DNA of 6,771 bases from an uncultured Treponema sp. (GTDB taxonomy: Bacteria > Spirochaetota > Spirochaetia > Treponematales > Treponemataceae), in NCBI GenBank assembly GCA_905236315.1, contig CAJOPO010000290.1:1-6771 (forward strand), in the 5' to 3' direction. This document shows, one piece after another, positions 6,333 to 6,771 of this stretch. A program made the position numbers and the translations under genes. The stretch's first letter is position 1. The number at the start of each line of letters is the position of its first letter. The notes under the pieces were generated by a model. It was not told the DNA's origin. It was given only the letters and a program-made list of their open reading frames with translations, and ran no database searches.

Positions 6333-6361
6333 ATTATAGCAAACTTTATATAGGCTTTCAA
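6333..6361 (-). promoter_or_regulatory. Promoter of the trpS-lipoprotein operon
   Basis: On the minus strand TTGAAA (6361-6356, five of six) is followed after exactly 17 bases by a perfect TATAAT (6338-6333). The predicted start near 6326 leaves about five untranslated bases before the ATG at 6321. This is the best-matching protein-gene promoter in the window. Confidence 0.75.
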
Positions 6362-6429
6362 GAATGTAAATAAAACCTTTTTTAAGCTCTTAGAGGCAGT
6401 CAATACTATTAAAAAAGATATAATGCTTT

Positions 6430-6693
6430 TTATATTAAGTCTATAATATAGAAGACAAGTCCAATAGCACAGAATAAGGCTCCTATCAACATTGCTAAAG
6501 ATAGATTTATATCAGAAGCTATGCCTATAGAAAGACTTAAAAACGCCCCTGCAATATCATTGATAACCGATGTTATACTTAAAGCCTCTGCTCTTTTTTC
6601 AGTTGTAATAGCTAGGTTTTGCACTTCCATAAAAAGCGGACTAAACATTTGAGAGCAAATATATAGTGTCATAATTCCTGTAATGCTTAAGGG
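6430..6693 (-). pseudogene. C-terminal remnant of an MFS transporter
   Basis: The minus-strand frame encodes about 88 residues ending in a TAA at 6432-6430; an internal ATG at 6672 gives 80 residues. It reads as three hydrophobic helices: PLSITGIMTLYICSQMF with following residues, ITSVINDIAGAFLSLSIGIA, and LAMLIGALFCAIGLVFYIID. The loop EKRAEALSITS between the first two is typical of the segment before the last two helices of major facilitator superfamily proteins (the R-A-x-x-L-S pattern). Full members have about 400 residues and 12 helices, so roughly three quarters is missing. Going upstream the frame runs into the inverted repeat at 6695-6722, where a stop codon (6717-6715) lies in the repeat arm. 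The homology-like part therefore ends at the repeat boundary. I see no start signal and consider it non-functional. A small independent membrane protein is a less likely alternative. Confidence 0.65.
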
Positions 6694-6694
6694 A

Positions 6695-6722
6695 GCCTCT
6701 AAAAACTTCAGTTTTTAGAGGC
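6695..6722. repeat. Perfect 12-bp inverted repeat
   Basis: The arms GCCTCTAAAAAC (6695-6706) and GTTTTTAGAGGC (6711-6722) are exact reverse complements separated by TTCA. Neither strand has a T-run after the stem, so an ordinary rho-independent terminator is unlikely. It abuts the truncated end of the MFS remnant, which suggests it belongs to an inserted repeat element rather than to a gene. Confidence 0.85.
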
Positions 6723-6740
6723 AACTTTGAAAATGCGATG

Positions 6741-6771
6741 TTGTAAGTCGCGCTATTATAGCGACTTACAA
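6741..6771. repeat. Perfect 11-bp inverted repeat at window edge
   Basis: The arms TTGTAAGTCGC (6741-6751) and GCGACTTACAA (6761-6771) are exact reverse complements around a nine-base loop. An alternative fold shifts the inner part: CGCTA (6751-6755) pairs with TAGCG (6759-6763), bulging CG at 6749-6750, for 13 pairs in total. The right arm ends exactly at the last base of the window, so the repeat may extend further. No coding sequence is evident between 6723 and 6771. Confidence 0.85.

Noticed and set aside
6322..6361. T-box or tryptophan attenuator upstream of trpS
   Set aside because: The strong promoter ends 11 bases before the ATG, leaving no room for a leader structure.
6399..6424. 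Plus-strand promoter with TATAAT at 6419-6424
   Set aside because: No acceptable -35 box lies 16-18 bases upstream, and no plus-strand gene follows. TA-rich boxes are expected by chance in such AT-rich DNA.
6695..6771. CRISPR array from the two hairpins
   Set aside because: The two palindromes differ in sequence, there is no repeated unit with regular spacers, and no cas gene is present.

Overview
The window is strongly AT-rich bacterial DNA, chromosomal in character. Its housekeeping genes, a short loose-lipobox lipoprotein and the N-terminal style of its glycogen synthase fit a low-GC spirochete, most likely a Treponema-like organism. The lineage is inferred from sequence style and was not tested by any search.

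Layout. A tRNA gene is cut by the left edge (1-30, minus strand); it has a good sigma-70-type promoter and a run of phased A/T tracts behind it. A three-gene minus-strand operon fills 138-2955. In transcription order it encodes a membrane-anchored SPFH/band-7-like protein, an AroH-type chorismate mutase (aroH) and a GT5 glycogen synthase (glgA). Divergent from it on the plus strand are a small three-helix membrane protein and the HD-domain tRNA nucleotidyltransferase (cca), ending at 4793. Converging on cca is a minus-strand pair: tryptophanyl-tRNA synthetase (trpS) followed by a small lipoprotein gene. At the right end (6430-6771) lie the C-terminal remnant of an MFS transporter and two perfect inverted repeats. 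This is the only stretch that looks accessory or decaying.

Organisation. All four within-operon junctions are stop/start overlaps (three TAATG, one ATGA), so translational coupling is likely throughout. Two minus-strand operons (SPFH-aroH-glgA and trpS-lipoprotein) have their best -10 box only 10-11 nt upstream of the first ATG and no visible Shine-Dalgarno sequence, which suggests leaderless or nearly leaderless mRNAs. The divergent promoters at about 2945-2994 overlap physically.

Function. Translation (tRNA, cca, trpS) is the main theme. The glgA operon combines polysaccharide storage, one shikimate-pathway enzyme and a membrane scaffold-type protein, with no evident shared pathway. I found no CRISPR array, defence system, transposase, riboswitch or rRNA. 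The most interesting signals are the candidate leaderless starts, the substituted ADP-glucose-binding lysine in GlgA, a dispersed-repeat-like sequence forming the end of the lipoprotein gene, and the hairpins that truncate the MFS remnant.
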